Part shown: in pieces, positions 27,964-37,290 of the stretch
Numbering within the stretch: position 1 is the stretch's first letter
How the letters are laid out: the number at the start of each line of letters is the position of its first letter
Origin: Bacteroidota bacterium
Lineage (GTDB): Bacteria; Bacteroidota; Bacteroidia; B-17B0; Aurantibacillaceae
Length of the DNA: 64,000 bases
Direction of reading: 5' to 3'
Assembly (NCBI GenBank): GCA_016702705.1
Contig: JADJDM010000008.1
Location: 124,001-188,000 of the forward strand
Notes under the pieces: generated by a model
Told to the model about the DNA's origin: nothing
The model's input: only the letters and a program-made list of their open reading frames with translations
Database searches by the model: none
Position numbers and translations under genes: made by a program

Positions 27964-29007
27964 ATGAATAAGAAACTATTTACCTATATTTTTGTACTTA
28001 TCCTTGTTGGACTAACTGCATTTATCTTTATTAAAAAGAGCAAAAAAACAACATTAGAAAGCGAATCAGGAGATTTTAAATACAATGATACTGCCGCAAT
28101 TACAAAAATATTTATAGCCGAAAAAAATGGTGCTACTGCAACTTTAGAACGTAAAGACAAAGGAAACTGGACAATTAACGGACAATTTGCTGTACGTAAA
28201 AACAATGTTAATTTATTACTTTATACCTTAAAACAAATTGCAGTAAAATTTCCTGCTGGAGAAAAATTACAGCCAACCATTATTCAATCAATTGCAACAG
28301 TTGGTAAAAAAATTGAATTTTATAGTGGTAATGAGCGTGTTAAAGTTTGGTATCTTGGAGCAACAACTCCTGATTATACCGGAACCTACATGGTGCTTGC
28401 CGATCCTGATACAGACGAAAAATATGAACAAACGTATGTAACCTATATTCCAGGTTTCGAGGGCTTTTTGAACTCACGTTTTTTTACCAATGTTAACGAA
28501 TGGAAAGACCCTGCGGTTTTAAGAACCACTCCACCTGAAATAAAAAGTGTAACAGTTGAGCATACTGGTTTACCTGATTCTTCATTCAATATTAATGTTT
28601 TGGGAGCTAATAAATTTGCGCTAACTGACCTTAATAACAAAACACTTCCTAATGCTGATACATTTGCAATAAAACAATACTTAAGTTATTGTACTTTTTT
28701 AGAGGTGGATGATTATTTAACAGGGCAATCCGATAGAGAAATTGATTCCGTGAAAAAATCAATGCCTTTTACAACTATTACCATAAAATTAAAAAATGGA
28801 ACGGAGCAAAAAATGAAATTATTTAGCAAAACTCCACCGCCTGATGCTGTAGATGCAACTTTAGGTGTTAAGTTATTAAAGGACGCAAACCATGCCTATA
28901 TGCTATTCAACAAAGACCAGGATTTTGCTTTGGTACAATACTTAATGTTTGGGAAATTAATCCAATCACGCCAGTATTTCCTTAAAACTGGATTTGTTAA
29001 AAAATAG
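27964..29007 (+). CDS. DUF4340 domain protein
   Basis: 347 residues with one N-terminal membrane helix (FTYIFVLILVGLTAFIFI) and a periplasmic region with repeated beta-rich units (ITKIFIAEKNGATATLERKD ... GNWTINGQF), matching DUF4340. Proteins of this family often follow GldG-like ABC components, as here, 2 bases after gldG. It is probably an accessory of that transporter; the biochemical role is unknown. Confidence 0.85.
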   Translation: MNKKLFTYIFVLILVGLTAFIFIKKSKKTTLESESGDFKYNDTAAITKIFIAEKNGATATLERKDKGNWTINGQFAVRKNNVNLLLYTLKQIAVKFPAGEKLQPTIIQSIATVGKKIEFYSGNERVKVWYLGATTPDYTGTYMVLADPDTDEKYEQTYVTYIPGFEGFLNSRFFTNVNEWKDPAVLRTTPPEIKSVTVEHTGLPDSSFNINVLGANKFALTDLNNKTLPNADTFAIKQYLSYCTFLEVDDYLTGQSDREIDSVKKSMPFTTITIKLKNGTEQKMKLFSKTPPPDAVDATLGVKLLKDANHAYMLFNKDQDFALVQYLMFGKLIQSRQYFLKTGFVKK

Positions 29008-29052
29008 TTCAAAAGTAAATAGGTTCTAACAAGTCGGAACAAGCAGAAAACT

Positions 29053-29060
29053 TAAATTTG
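29053..29060 (+). promoter_or_regulatory. -7 promoter box (TAAATTTG) of dnaN
   Basis: TAAATTTG fits TAnnTTTG and lies 24 bases ahead of the dnaN ATG at 29085. No TTG is found 20 nt upstream. Its position argues against the in-frame start at 29058, which would overlap the box. Confidence 0.5.
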
Positions 29061-29084
29061 TTTGTTATTAAAATCGACATTATT

Positions 29085-30206
29085 ATGAACTTCATTGTTT
29101 CAACAACTACTTTATTAAAACACTTAAAATCCATTAGTGGCGTTTTAAGTTCGAACAATACATTACCTATCTTAGATAATTTCTTATTTGAAATTGTACC
29201 CGGACAAATTGTTATTCATGCATCCGACATGGAAACAACTGTTACTACAACTGTAAAAGTTGAATCTAAAGATGCTGGAAGCATTGCTATTCCTGCTCGT
29301 CCTTTAATCGACACATTAAGTAATTTCCCTGAGCAACCGTTAACTTTTAGTATCGATACTAAAGTGTTTGGAATCAAAATTATTACTGATAATGGGGAGT
29401 ACAAACTTACAGGACATAATGGCGAAGAGTTTCCAAGAGTCCCTAAAATTGATGGAGCATCCTCAATAATCATTAAAACAGATGTAATTGCAACTGCAAT
29501 CAACAAAACATTATTTGCAACAGGTAATGATGATTTAAGACCTGTAATGAGTGGTGTTTTCTGTCAGTTTAGCGAAAATGATACTTTATTTGTAGCTACT
29601 GATGCTCACAAATTAGTGAAATACAGAAGAACAGACTCGAAAGCGGGGCAAGCTTCGGCTTTCATTCTTCCAAAAAAACCATTGAACTTATTAAAGAATT
29701 TAATGGCTGGTATTGATGATGCTGTTAATGTTGAGTTCAACAAAACAAACGCATCATTTAGCTTTGGAACAACAACAGTTGTTTGTCGTTTAATTGATGG
29801 CAAATATCCAAACTACGAAGCAGTAATTCCTAAAGTAAACCCTAACAAACTTACGGTTGACAGAAGTACTTTAATTGGAGCTTTAAAACGTGTAAGTATT
29901 TACTCAAACAAAGCAACACACCAAGTACGTTTTAAAATTGCAGGAAGTCAATTAAACATAAGTGCTGAAGATATTGATTTTGCAAACGAAGCGCACGAGC
30001 GTTTAACTTGTACGTATGTTGGTGAAGACATGGAAATTGGATTTAACTCTAAGTTTTTATTAGATATGTTAAGCAATATCGAAAGTGACGAAATAAATAT
30101 TGAAATGAGCGCACCAAACAGAGCAGGTATTATTACACCAAGCAAAAAAGATAATCCTGCAGAGGATGTATTAATGCTTGTAATGCCAGTTATGTTAAAC
30201 AACTAA
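29085..30206 (+). CDS. dnaN: DNA polymerase III beta sliding clamp
   Basis: Ring-shaped processivity clamp. The 373-residue length is normal for three clamp domains. It starts MNFIVSTTTLLKHLKSISGV, and contains LPILDNFLFEI, FATGNDDLRPVMSGVFCQF and the final MPVMLNN. The C-terminal MPVML, part of the hydrophobic pocket, is typical. An ATG at 29085 fits the family. It follows gldFG-DUF4340, an order common in Bacteroidota. A strong terminator follows. Confidence 0.97.
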   Translation: MNFIVSTTTLLKHLKSISGVLSSNNTLPILDNFLFEIVPGQIVIHASDMETTVTTTVKVESKDAGSIAIPARPLIDTLSNFPEQPLTFSIDTKVFGIKIITDNGEYKLTGHNGEEFPRVPKIDGASSIIIKTDVIATAINKTLFATGNDDLRPVMSGVFCQFSENDTLFVATDAHKLVKYRRTDSKAGQASAFILPKKPLNLLKNLMAGIDDAVNVEFNKTNASFSFGTTTVVCRLIDGKYPNYEAVIPKVNPNKLTVDRSTLIGALKRVSIYSNKATHQVRFKIAGSQLNISAEDIDFANEAHERLTCTYVGEDMEIGFNSKFLLDMLSNIESDEINIEMSAPNRAGIITPSKKDNPAEDVLMLVMPVMLNN

Positions 30207-30228
30207 AAACACACATTTAACCCTTATT

Positions 30229-30257
30229 AAAGGCTAGTCATCCGACTAGCCTTTTTT
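30229..30257 (+). terminator. Rho-independent terminator of dnaN
   Basis: AAAGGCTAGTC (30229-30239) pairs perfectly with GACTAGCCTTT (30244-30254) around the 4-nt loop ATCC, followed by a T-run to 30257. It ends the gldF-dnaN transcript. Confidence 0.92.
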
Positions 30258-30380
30258 GTTGAGTAAAAATATTAACACGATAAATAAATTTCTATAGCCT
30301 GTTACTAACTAATAAGCTACGTACACCATAAAACAGCTGAATTACCAGATTTAAACAGATTTAGGAAGCGTTTCTAGGTG

Positions 30381-30388
30381 TATATTTG
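30381..30388 (+). promoter_or_regulatory. -7 promoter box (TATATTTG) of the small secreted gene
   Basis: TATATTTG matches TAnnTTTG, 20 bases before the ATG at 30409. The -33 element is not evident. Confidence 0.5.
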
Positions 30389-30408
30389 CCACAACTAAAA
30401 CTAACACC

Positions 30409-30720
30409 ATGTTTAAAATGTGCGCAACCATAACAGCAATTCTTATCATTGCAACATCTGCTATAAAAGCAAATACTCCTTTTAGAACAGTAGATGGAGT
30501 TGAAGTGAAACAGGATAAAAACGGGAGGGTTGCTATTACCTCTTCTAGTGAGCTAGCGCAAGTAAAATGTTTTAATGAAGAAGGAAAAAAATTCATCTTA
30601 GAAATAAACAACCACAAGAAAAATATAAAACTAGGTAACAAGCTCGAAAAAGGCGTTTGGTACTTTCAAGTAAAAACTGAGGCTGGTGAATCGGTTGTAA
30701 GGAAATTGGAGATTGCTTAG
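30409..30720 (+). CDS. Tiny secreted protein resembling a stand-alone T9SS tail domain
   Basis: 103 residues with a signal peptide (ATITAILIIATSAIKA). The mature sequence (DKNGRVAITSSSELAQVKCF ... KGVWYFQVKTEAGESVVRKL) has the layout of a type A T9SS sorting domain. It has a strand, a VKCFNEEGKKF turn in place of the usual VKIYNMLGQ, and a final GxYxxxVxTxxGxxxxKxxI motif. Unlike normal cargo there is almost no sequence in front of it. Whether it is exported or is a decoy or regulator of the sorting machinery is unknown. Confidence 0.6.
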   Translation: MFKMCATITAILIIATSAIKANTPFRTVDGVEVKQDKNGRVAITSSSELAQVKCFNEEGKKFILEINNHKKNIKLGNKLEKGVWYFQVKTEAGESVVRKLEIA

Positions 30721-30743
30721 GCCTCCCCTTTGTCCCCTCCCTT

Positions 30744-30751
30744 TATTTTTG
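30744..30751 (+). promoter_or_regulatory. -7 promoter box (TATTTTTG) of the ABC-F gene
   Basis: TATTTTTG fits TAnnTTTG and lies 27 bases before the ATG at 30779. No well-spaced TTG is seen. Confidence 0.5.
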
Positions 30752-30778
30752 TACTTTTGCAGCCTTAATTAACAAGGC

Positions 30779-32704
30779 ATGAATTTATTATCGGTAGAAA
30801 ATCTTAGCAAAGGATTTGGAGGAAAAGATCTTTTTAGAAAAATTTCCTTTGGAGTTAACTATGGTGATAAAGTTGCCCTGCTCGCTAAAAACGGAAGTGG
30901 AAAAACAACCATACTAAATATATTAAAAGGAATTGAAATTCCTGATGAAGGAAATGTTGTTTTTAAGAAAGAAATTAAAGTTGGTTTTTTAGAGCAAGAA
31001 CCACAATTAAGAGGCGGCAATACAGTTATTGAAGTTTTATTAAGCGCCGAAAATCCAATTTCAAAAGCATTAAGAGAATACGAAGCTGCACTACAAGCTC
31101 ATGCATTAGACCCAATGAGCGAAAAAAACGCTGACCGTTTAGATTTGGCAACTAACGAAATGACAATTTTAAACGCATGGGATGCAGAAGTTCGTATGCA
31201 AACTATTGCAGGTAAATTGGGCTTAACAAATTTTGATCAAGAAATACCTACACTAAGTGGGGGTCAACGTAAACGTTTAGCACTTGCTTGTTTACTTTTA
31301 AACGAACCCGATTTATTAATATTGGATGAGCCTACCAATCACTTAGATATTGAAATGATTGAGTGGTTAGAGCATCATCTTTCAACTGCTGTAAAAAGCT
31401 TGTTATTGGTAACGCATGACAGGTATTTTATGGATGAAATTTGTAATCAAATTATTGAAATTGATAACAAACAAATTTATCATTACAAAGGAAATTACCA
31501 ATACTACATCGAGAAAAAAACAGAGCGCGAAATGAACGAAGCCTCAGAAGTTGACAAGGCTCGTAATTTATATCGTAAAGAACTAGAGTGGATGCGCCGT
31601 ATGCCAAAAGCACGTGGCACTAAGGCAAAATCACGTATAACTTCCTTTTACGAAACAGAAGAAAAAGCTAAGTCTAAAAAAGTAACTCAGAAAATTGATT
31701 TGAGTGTAAAGATGGCTCGCTTAGGTTCGAAGATTTTAGAATTAATAAAAATTTCAAAATCATTTGGCGATAAACATTTATTAAGTCAGTTTTCCTACAC
31801 ATTTAAAAACGGTGATAAAATTGGTTTAGTAGGAAAAAACGGAAGTGGAAAAACAACTTTACTAAACATTATTTTAGGAAGCGAACCAAGCGATACAGGA
31901 AAAATAGCAACAGGTGATACAGTTGTGTTTGGCTACTACTCGCAAATGGGAATGAAGATAGATGATAACAAACGCGTAATTGAAATCGTAAAAGATTTTG
32001 GTGAGTTTATTCCGCTTGCAAATGGCACAACCATGAGTGCTTCGCAATTACTTACTCGTTTTAATTTTCCACCTGATGTGCAATTTGGTTACGCATCAAA
32101 ATTAAGCGGTGGAGAAAAACGTCGTTTGTATTTAATGACGATATTAATGAAGAATCCAAACTTCTTAATTTTGGATGAACCTACTAATGATTTAGATATT
32201 GAAACATTGCAAACCTTGGAAGACTTTTTAGTTGATTTTAATGGTTGTGTTTTAATTGTATCCCATGATCGTTATTTCTTAGATAAAATCATCACGCAAG
32301 TTTTTGCATTTCAAGGTGATGGTACCATGAAAGATTTTCCGGGCAACTATACCGAATACCGTAATTGGCAAGATGAACAGGAAGAAATAAAAAGAGAACA
32401 AGCTAAACAACCTGTTAAGAAAATAGAAGAGAAACCAATTGCTAAAGTTGAAACACCTGTTGCAACAGCTACTCCAAAGCAAACGAAAAAATTAAGCTAC
32501 AAAGAACAACGCGAAGTTGAAGAATTAGAAAAAGAAATTGCTGAATTGGAAACTTCTAAAAATACCATTAGTGAAGAATTATCATCGGGCACATTAGACC
32601 ACAAAGATTTATTAGATAAAGGATTTCAATTACAAAAAATTGAAGAGTCTCTTGAAACAAAATCAATGAGATGGTTGGAGTTGCAAGAGATGATGGAGAG
32701 CTAG
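30779..32704 (+). CDS. ABC-F family ATPase, Uup-like
   Basis: Cytosolic protein of 641 residues with two ABC domains and no membrane segment. Walker A motifs are AKNGSGKTT and GKNGSGKTT, signatures are LSGGQRKRLALA and LSGGEKRRLYLM, and Walker B motifs are LLILDEPTNHLD and FLILDEPTNDLD. A linker with charged helices and a C-terminal coiled coil (EVEELEKEIAELETSKNTIS) follow, as in Uup. ABC-F proteins act on the ribosome or, for Uup, are linked to DNA repair and ribosome assembly. The last bases include the arm of a GCTTCG-type repeat, so its stop codon lies in that palindrome. Confidence 0.92.
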   Translation: MNLLSVENLSKGFGGKDLFRKISFGVNYGDKVALLAKNGSGKTTILNILKGIEIPDEGNVVFKKEIKVGFLEQEPQLRGGNTVIEVLLSAENPISKALREYEAALQAHALDPMSEKNADRLDLATNEMTILNAWDAEVRMQTIAGKLGLTNFDQEIPTLSGGQRKRLALACLLLNEPDLLILDEPTNHLDIEMIEWLEHHLSTAVKSLLLVTHDRYFMDEICNQIIEIDNKQIYHYKGNYQYYIEKKTEREMNEASEVDKARNLYRKELEWMRRMPKARGTKAKSRITSFYETEEKAKSKKVTQKIDLSVKMARLGSKILELIKISKSFGDKHLLSQFSYTFKNGDKIGLVGKNGSGKTTLLNIILGSEPSDTGKIATGDTVVFGYYSQMGMKIDDNKRVIEIVKDFGEFIPLANGTTMSASQLLTRFNFPPDVQFGYASKLSGGEKRRLYLMTILMKNPNFLILDEPTNDLDIETLQTLEDFLVDFNGCVLIVSHDRYFLDKIITQVFAFQGDGTMKDFPGNYTEYRNWQDEQEEIKREQAKQPVKKIEEKPIAKVETPVATATPKQTKKLSYKEQREVEELEKEIAELETSKNTISEELSSGTLDHKDLLDKGFQLQKIEESLETKSMRWLELQEMMES

Positions 32705-32731
32705 GCTTCGTGCTTCGAGAGCCTCAGCCTA
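32702..32731. repeat. GCTTCG-N5-CTCAGC palindromic repeat, copy 3
   Basis: TAGGCT at 32702-32707 and AGCCTA at 32726-32731 are inverted arms. The core GCTTCGAGAGCCTCAGC (32712-32728) matches 16 of 17 bases at 25075-25091. The first arm includes the TAG stop of the ABC-F gene, so the element abuts the gene end. Confidence 0.75.
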
Positions 32732-32826
32732 CTTAAAACTTTCTAAAATTCAATAAAACGCAACCAAAGTATTTGCAAATATTTGCAATATGAGATTAAA
32801 AATAGTAATGAATAACTGACATATTT

Positions 32827-34218
32827 CTAGTTAAATTTCTCAGGAGCTTTTGCTGCATTATTTATATACCAGTTATTATTTTTAAAAACAATTTCTAAAT
32901 CTACAAACCAACGATCATCATATCTTCCTCCCCACGTTGTTTTAAGTGTTTCTTTTGATATGCCTGCTTCTTTATAAGCTTTTAATTTAGCCTTATCATC
33001 TGTTCCTTCTCTTTTAAAATTTACATTTAACGACATTTTCGAAGTTATTTTCTTTCCTGTTACGGAGTTTTCATCATCACTGTGCCCACTGTAATCATTG
33101 ATATACACATTACCTAAATTCACTAAATACTTTTTAGCATCTACTATCGCGTTATAATACGAATCAATAATTTCATTTTTATTTGTTGCTTCTGGATTAA
33201 CCATAGTTTCTAATTTTTTTCTTCCTTCTGTTGGATTATCATATACAAGCTTTACCATTGCTTCCATTTCCTTTCCAAAATCTTGCAAATCCGAAAGTCT
33301 GTATAATGTTCTTTCATACATCGTTTGTTTTTTATAAACTTCCTCAAAACCAAAACTTGTTAGTTCACGATATAAATTTTTTCCAGACAATCCAGCCTCC
33401 GCAGAACTAATAGGTTTCACATTTGGAAAATGACGTTCATACATTTCAATGGAAACAGTTGCAGGGGCCCAATCCTTAGCATCTCCTTCCTTTCTATATT
33501 CAATACTAAATGGAATTTCAGCATTTTGATAATAAGTAAAAATATTACCATCGCGTTTAACAATATTCACTTTCATCTTAAAATACCAATACCTTTGATA
33601 AGTAAGGTTTTCGTCTTGTTTGTTTTTGTCAACAAAAATTGAGTCGATTTTTACTATATCGTATTCATAAAAAGGTAAGTAAAAAATTAATAGGTTTTTC
33701 TGGGGTGTTTTTTACTCCTTTATAATTCATTAAAATTTTCTCTGCATTTTCAACACGCTTTGCATCGGCAGAGGCATTGCCTCCTCTTTGATAGTAGCTA
33801 GTAAAAGGATGGTAAGTTTCTTTGAACTTCCATGATGTTAAACCTATTACTCCACCATAGCGAGTATATCTAACAGTAATAAGGAAATCATAGTATTTCC
33901 CTCAGCATCTTTAGGAGTTGTAGCTAACACATTAACCTCCGTCATATCTTTATAATCTAAATTAGCCAAGTAGGCTAAATCAGAACGATAATCATAAAAC
34001 CTACTGTCTACAAGCTCACCACCATTAACATACTCTTTATATTGCAGTTTTATTTTGTCCCAACTTAATGGCGACTTAAAAACTTGTCCAATATAATTTA
34101 ACGCTAATGCAGACTTAGCATCTTTTAAAACTTGATCTTTGCTAGGGTAAGCAGGCGTTTGTGCTGATACGAACCCAACAGAGAAAATCGTCACTAATAA
34201 TAAAATTACCTTTTTCAT
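32827..34218 (-). pseudogene. Secreted protein of unknown family, broken by two frameshifts
   Basis: Reading right to left: an N-terminal part with signal peptide (MKKVILLLVTIFSVGFVSAQ, ATG 34218) reads to about 33893. A middle part reads in another frame (YDFLITVRYTRYGGVIGLTS ... ENAEKILMNYKGVKN) to about 33686. A C-terminal part (LPFYEYDIVKIDSIFVDKNK ... NNAAKAPEKFN) ends at 32827. Restoring one base near 33893 and one T (minus-strand sense) in the A6 run 33681-33686 gives one protein of about 464 residues. I do not recognise the family. The ATG at 34242 would overlap the upstream gene and is rejected. Intact sequence in all three frames and homopolymer position suggest sequencing error rather than decay. 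Confidence 0.75.
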
Positions 34219-34225
34219 AACCAAT

Positions 34226-34645
34226 CTATTTAACAATTTCACATTCTTTCAAATTAACACTCATAGTCATACCTGTGCAAACACCTTTTAACTTAATCAA
34301 CTCATCTTTCTTAAAACTTGAAAAATCGCTACCAGCTGATGCTTTACACAACACAAATAATTTAGAATCCTTTGAGCCTTGAAAGTAAACGTTATCCGTT
34401 TGTCCATCGCGAGCAAGGACACCACTAATTGTAACTTCAGCATTTGTATACTTTTCTAGTGCATCTGAAGGATTGTTCCACCATAAATCTGTAAAAGATT
34501 CAGCAGTAAAATCAGTAGCTAGCGCTTCTGCCTTAGTTTCCGTTTTAGTTTCTACTTTAGTGTTTTCTTCCTTGTTTTCTGTTTTGGATTTGGTTCCACA
34601 AGAGCCAAGAATAATTGCAATAATTAAAATCGATATTGTTTTCAT
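34226..34645 (-). CDS. Lipoprotein with OB-fold tRNA_anti-like domain
   Basis: 139 residues from ATG 34645. The signal peptide ends in a lipobox (IIAIILGSC), so the mature protein is a lipoprotein. A Lys/Glu/Thr linker (KTENKEENTKVETKTETKAE) precedes a domain of the OB-fold tRNA_anti-like type (NAEVTISGVLARDG ... SKLFVLCKA ... ELIKLKGVCTGM). Function unknown. It lies 7 bases upstream of the broken secreted gene, with which it probably shares a transcript. The ATG at 34669 is rejected, as the lipobox would be too far in. Confidence 0.75.
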   Translation of the reverse strand: MKTISILIIAIILGSCGTKSKTENKEENTKVETKTETKAEALATDFTAESFTDLWWNNPSDALEKYTNAEVTISGVLARDGQTDNVYFQGSKDSKLFVLCKASAGSDFSSFKKDELIKLKGVCTGMTMSVNLKECEIVK

Positions 34646-34759
34646 AGTTTCATCATTAATTTGAAGCAAGTAAGCAATAACAAGCGATACAGCCTAAATT
34701 AGATGTCGAACACCGATAAAAATTTAGTGAATAAGGTGATTTATTTAGTGAAATTTAGT

Positions 34760-35485
34760 TTAGAAAGTCTTAAATAAAGAAATGATAGTGCTTCTAAAAT
34801 TTTCAGAAAGTGGGATTTCTTTTGTTCCAACTTGAACAGCTTTCGGATGAATGGCGCTAATTTTTTTAGCATTAACTAAAAAGGAACGATGGGTTTTTAC
34901 AAATCCTTCAGGTTCTAGTAACTCCGCTAAACTTTTTAAGGTATGAGGAACTATATATTTTTTTTCATCAGTAAAAATTACTGAGTAATTATCCATTGCC
35001 TCTGCATAAGCAATATCAGCATACATTAGTTTAACTAATGTACTTTTGTCTTTTATAAAAATACTCTTTTCCGAAACCTCTTGTGTTATTGCTGGCTTAA
35101 TTACTTCAGTTGCACGATAAAGAGCAATTTCAATATTACTTATTAAATCCGCAATAGTGTATGGCTTAGCAATAAATCCAGCAGGTGTGGTAAGTTTAAC
35201 TCTATCTATTGTTTTCTTGTCGGTATTTGAAGTTAAAAAAACGATTGGTACTTTATATTGTTTGTTAACCTGGTGCGCTATATCAACTCCATCTAAGCTA
35301 CCTTGCAAATTAATGTCCAACAATATCAAATCAACACTTTGGGTATTTAACACATTAAACAAATCATCTGCATTATCCAAAACAGCTACAACAGTATAAC
35401 CTTCATCAGACAAGAGCATCTCAATATGGTCTGCTATCAGCGCCTCATCTTCCACAATAATTATCCTCTTCTTAACACTACTCAT
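34760..35485 (-). CDS. LytTR-family response regulator
   Basis: 241 residues. The receiver domain (residues 6-120) has the acidic pair in IIIVEDEALIADHIE, phospho-acceptor Asp in DLILLDINLQ and the Lys in FIAKPYT. A LytTR DNA-binding domain follows (YAEAMDNYSVIFTDEKKYIV, FVKTHRSFLVNAKKISAI). It lies one base downstream of the histidine kinase gene, so the two form a cognate two-component pair. The regulated genes are unknown. Confidence 0.93.
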   Translation of the reverse strand: MSSVKKRIIIVEDEALIADHIEMLLSDEGYTVVAVLDNADDLFNVLNTQSVDLILLDINLQGSLDGVDIAHQVNKQYKVPIVFLTSNTDKKTIDRVKLTTPAGFIAKPYTIADLISNIEIALYRATEVIKPAITQEVSEKSIFIKDKSTLVKLMYADIAYAEAMDNYSVIFTDEKKYIVPHTLKSLAELLEPEGFVKTHRSFLVNAKKISAIHPKAVQVGTKEIPLSENFRSTIISLFKTF

Positions 35486-35486
35486 C

Positions 35487-37250
35487 CTACTTAAATTTCT
35501 TTATCAAAAATACATTTTTTAATCCATTTTCATTCTTCACTTTCCATTCAGCTTGTAGTTGACGACTAAGCGAGCGAATCATTAATTTCCCGAAATTATT
35601 TGAATTTGTTTCATTAGAACCAACTCCATCGTCACTTACCTCTAGCTCAAGTAGATCATCAAACTTTCTCAAGACAATTTTTACTTGCCCTTCGTTTTTA
35701 TTTGCAAATGCATGCTTAAACGAATTTGTAAATAACTCATTAATTATTAAACCTAAAGGAACTGCGGTATTTATATGCAAGCGTAGGTTTTCTACTTCAC
35801 ACACCACTTCAATTTTCTTATCATCTGATTTAAATGAGTTCTTTAAACCAGTAACTAATTCACTAATGTATTGTTGCATTTCAACACTTTCTATCGAATC
35901 TTTTTGGTATAGGAACTGATGCAACAATGCTATTGCACCTACCCTTTTTTGAATATCTTTAACAGCAGTGATTGTTTTCTCATCTTCATAATTTCTTGAT
36001 TGCATATCAATAATACTATTTATTAATTGCAAGTTGTTTTTTACACGATGATGCACTTCGGCAATAAGTACTTCTTTCTGTTTTATATTTTCTTCATTTA
36101 ATTCATTCTTCTCATTTAAGAGTTTATTTATACGTTGTTTAGATCTAAATGCTAAAACAATTATTAATAAGAGCAAGGTAATAACTACAATCACAGCAAT
36201 CATAAAATTTCGCTGGGTTAAACGACGCTGAACTTCTTTGTCTTTCTCCGCATTAATACGAATTAATTCTTTATCCTTTTTTTCTGTTTCGTACTTGGTT
36301 TGCATCTCAGCAATAGATGCATTTCTATCTTCATTTAAAATACTATCGCGTAATGCAATATATTTGTTTAGGTAAACATGCGCATTTTTGTAATCACCCA
36401 TATCTACATAAATATCATTTAAACTTTCATAAGCAAATTGCTTACGATTTATTAATTGATTCGAAGTACACAATTCTAAATCTTTAAATGCGAATTCCAG
36501 CGCCTTATCAAACTGCTTTAATTTAGAATAAGTATTTGCCAAATTATTATAAGCACTCGATTTTTTCTCAGTTATTCCAGATAGCCTTAAGAAAACTTCG
36601 TTCTGAAGATAATAATTCAAGGCCATCTTAAAATCCTTTTTATAATAGTATACACTCCCCATGTTACTAATACAGGTCATCATTCCAGCTGAATCATTAC
36701 TTGATTTATGAATAGCTAAAGCTTCATTATACAATTGCAAGGATCTATCTAAACTATCGAGGTAAGTATTAATAATGCCAAGATTAACCATTGCTCCAGC
36801 TGCGCGTTTTAAATCATTCCTACTTTTATCTATGGCAAGTGAAATAGTTAAGTATTTGTATGCCTCTTTGTAATTGTACTGCGCGTAGTACATTAAGCCT
36901 AAGTTGTTGTATGAAAATGAAAGTCCAGCAGAATCTCTAATCTCTTCTTGAATTTTTATTGCGTTTAAAAAATAAGGCAAGGCCTTTTCTGGCTTACCAT
37001 TAATATCATAAAGAACACCAAGCTTAGCGTAAGTATTTGCAAGGCCTATAGAGTAATTGCTTCCCTTTGCCAATTGGATTGTTTCGTCGCCAATTTTAAC
37101 TGCCTTTTCAAAATCCAAAAACACAGTCTTCCAAAGTAAATCATTCAGCGAATCTATTCGCTTATGAGCAGTCGTTTGAGAAACCCCAGACTTGGTTAAT
37201 GCAAATAGAAAAAACAGAAAGAAGAATGCTAATTTTTTGAGCTTACACAT
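35487..37250 (-). CDS. TPR-containing histidine kinase
   Basis: 587 residues from ATG 37250 with a signal peptide (KKLAFFFLFFLFALTKSGVSQ), about six TPR-like repeats in the periplasmic part (KALPYFLNAIKIQEE, EAYKYLTISLAIDK, RSLQLYNEALAIHK), a coiled coil, one membrane helix (MIAVIVVITLLLLIIVLAF), a HisKA_2-type DHp (AEVHHRVKNNLQLINSIIDM) and an HATPase domain (LIINELFTNSFKHAF, DDGVGS). It pairs with the LytTR regulator downstream. The -7 box at 37266-37273 overlaps the upstream in-frame ATG at 37268, so I take the next Met. Confidence 0.92.
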   Translation of the reverse strand: MCKLKKLAFFFLFFLFALTKSGVSQTTAHKRIDSLNDLLWKTVFLDFEKAVKIGDETIQLAKGSNYSIGLANTYAKLGVLYDINGKPEKALPYFLNAIKIQEEIRDSAGLSFSYNNLGLMYYAQYNYKEAYKYLTISLAIDKSRNDLKRAAGAMVNLGIINTYLDSLDRSLQLYNEALAIHKSSNDSAGMMTCISNMGSVYYYKKDFKMALNYYLQNEVFLRLSGITEKKSSAYNNLANTYSKLKQFDKALEFAFKDLELCTSNQLINRKQFAYESLNDIYVDMGDYKNAHVYLNKYIALRDSILNEDRNASIAEMQTKYETEKKDKELIRINAEKDKEVQRRLTQRNFMIAVIVVITLLLLIIVLAFRSKQRINKLLNEKNELNEENIKQKEVLIAEVHHRVKNNLQLINSIIDMQSRNYEDEKTITAVKDIQKRVGAIALLHQFLYQKDSIESVEMQQYISELVTGLKNSFKSDDKKIEVVCEVENLRLHINTAVPLGLIINELFTNSFKHAFANKNEGQVKIVLRKFDDLLELEVSDDGVGSNETNSNNFGKLMIRSLSRQLQAEWKVKNENGLKNVFLIKKFK

Positions 37251-37265
37251 ATTACTGAACTTATT

Positions 37266-37273
37266 CAAAGATA
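37266..37273 (-). promoter_or_regulatory. -7 promoter box (TATCTTTG) of the histidine kinase gene
   Basis: On the minus strand TATCTTTG fits TAnnTTTG. It decides the start: transcription begins downstream of the ATG at 37268, so the ATG at 37250 is used. Confidence 0.5.
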
Positions 37274-37290
37274 CGAATATTGAATGAGTA

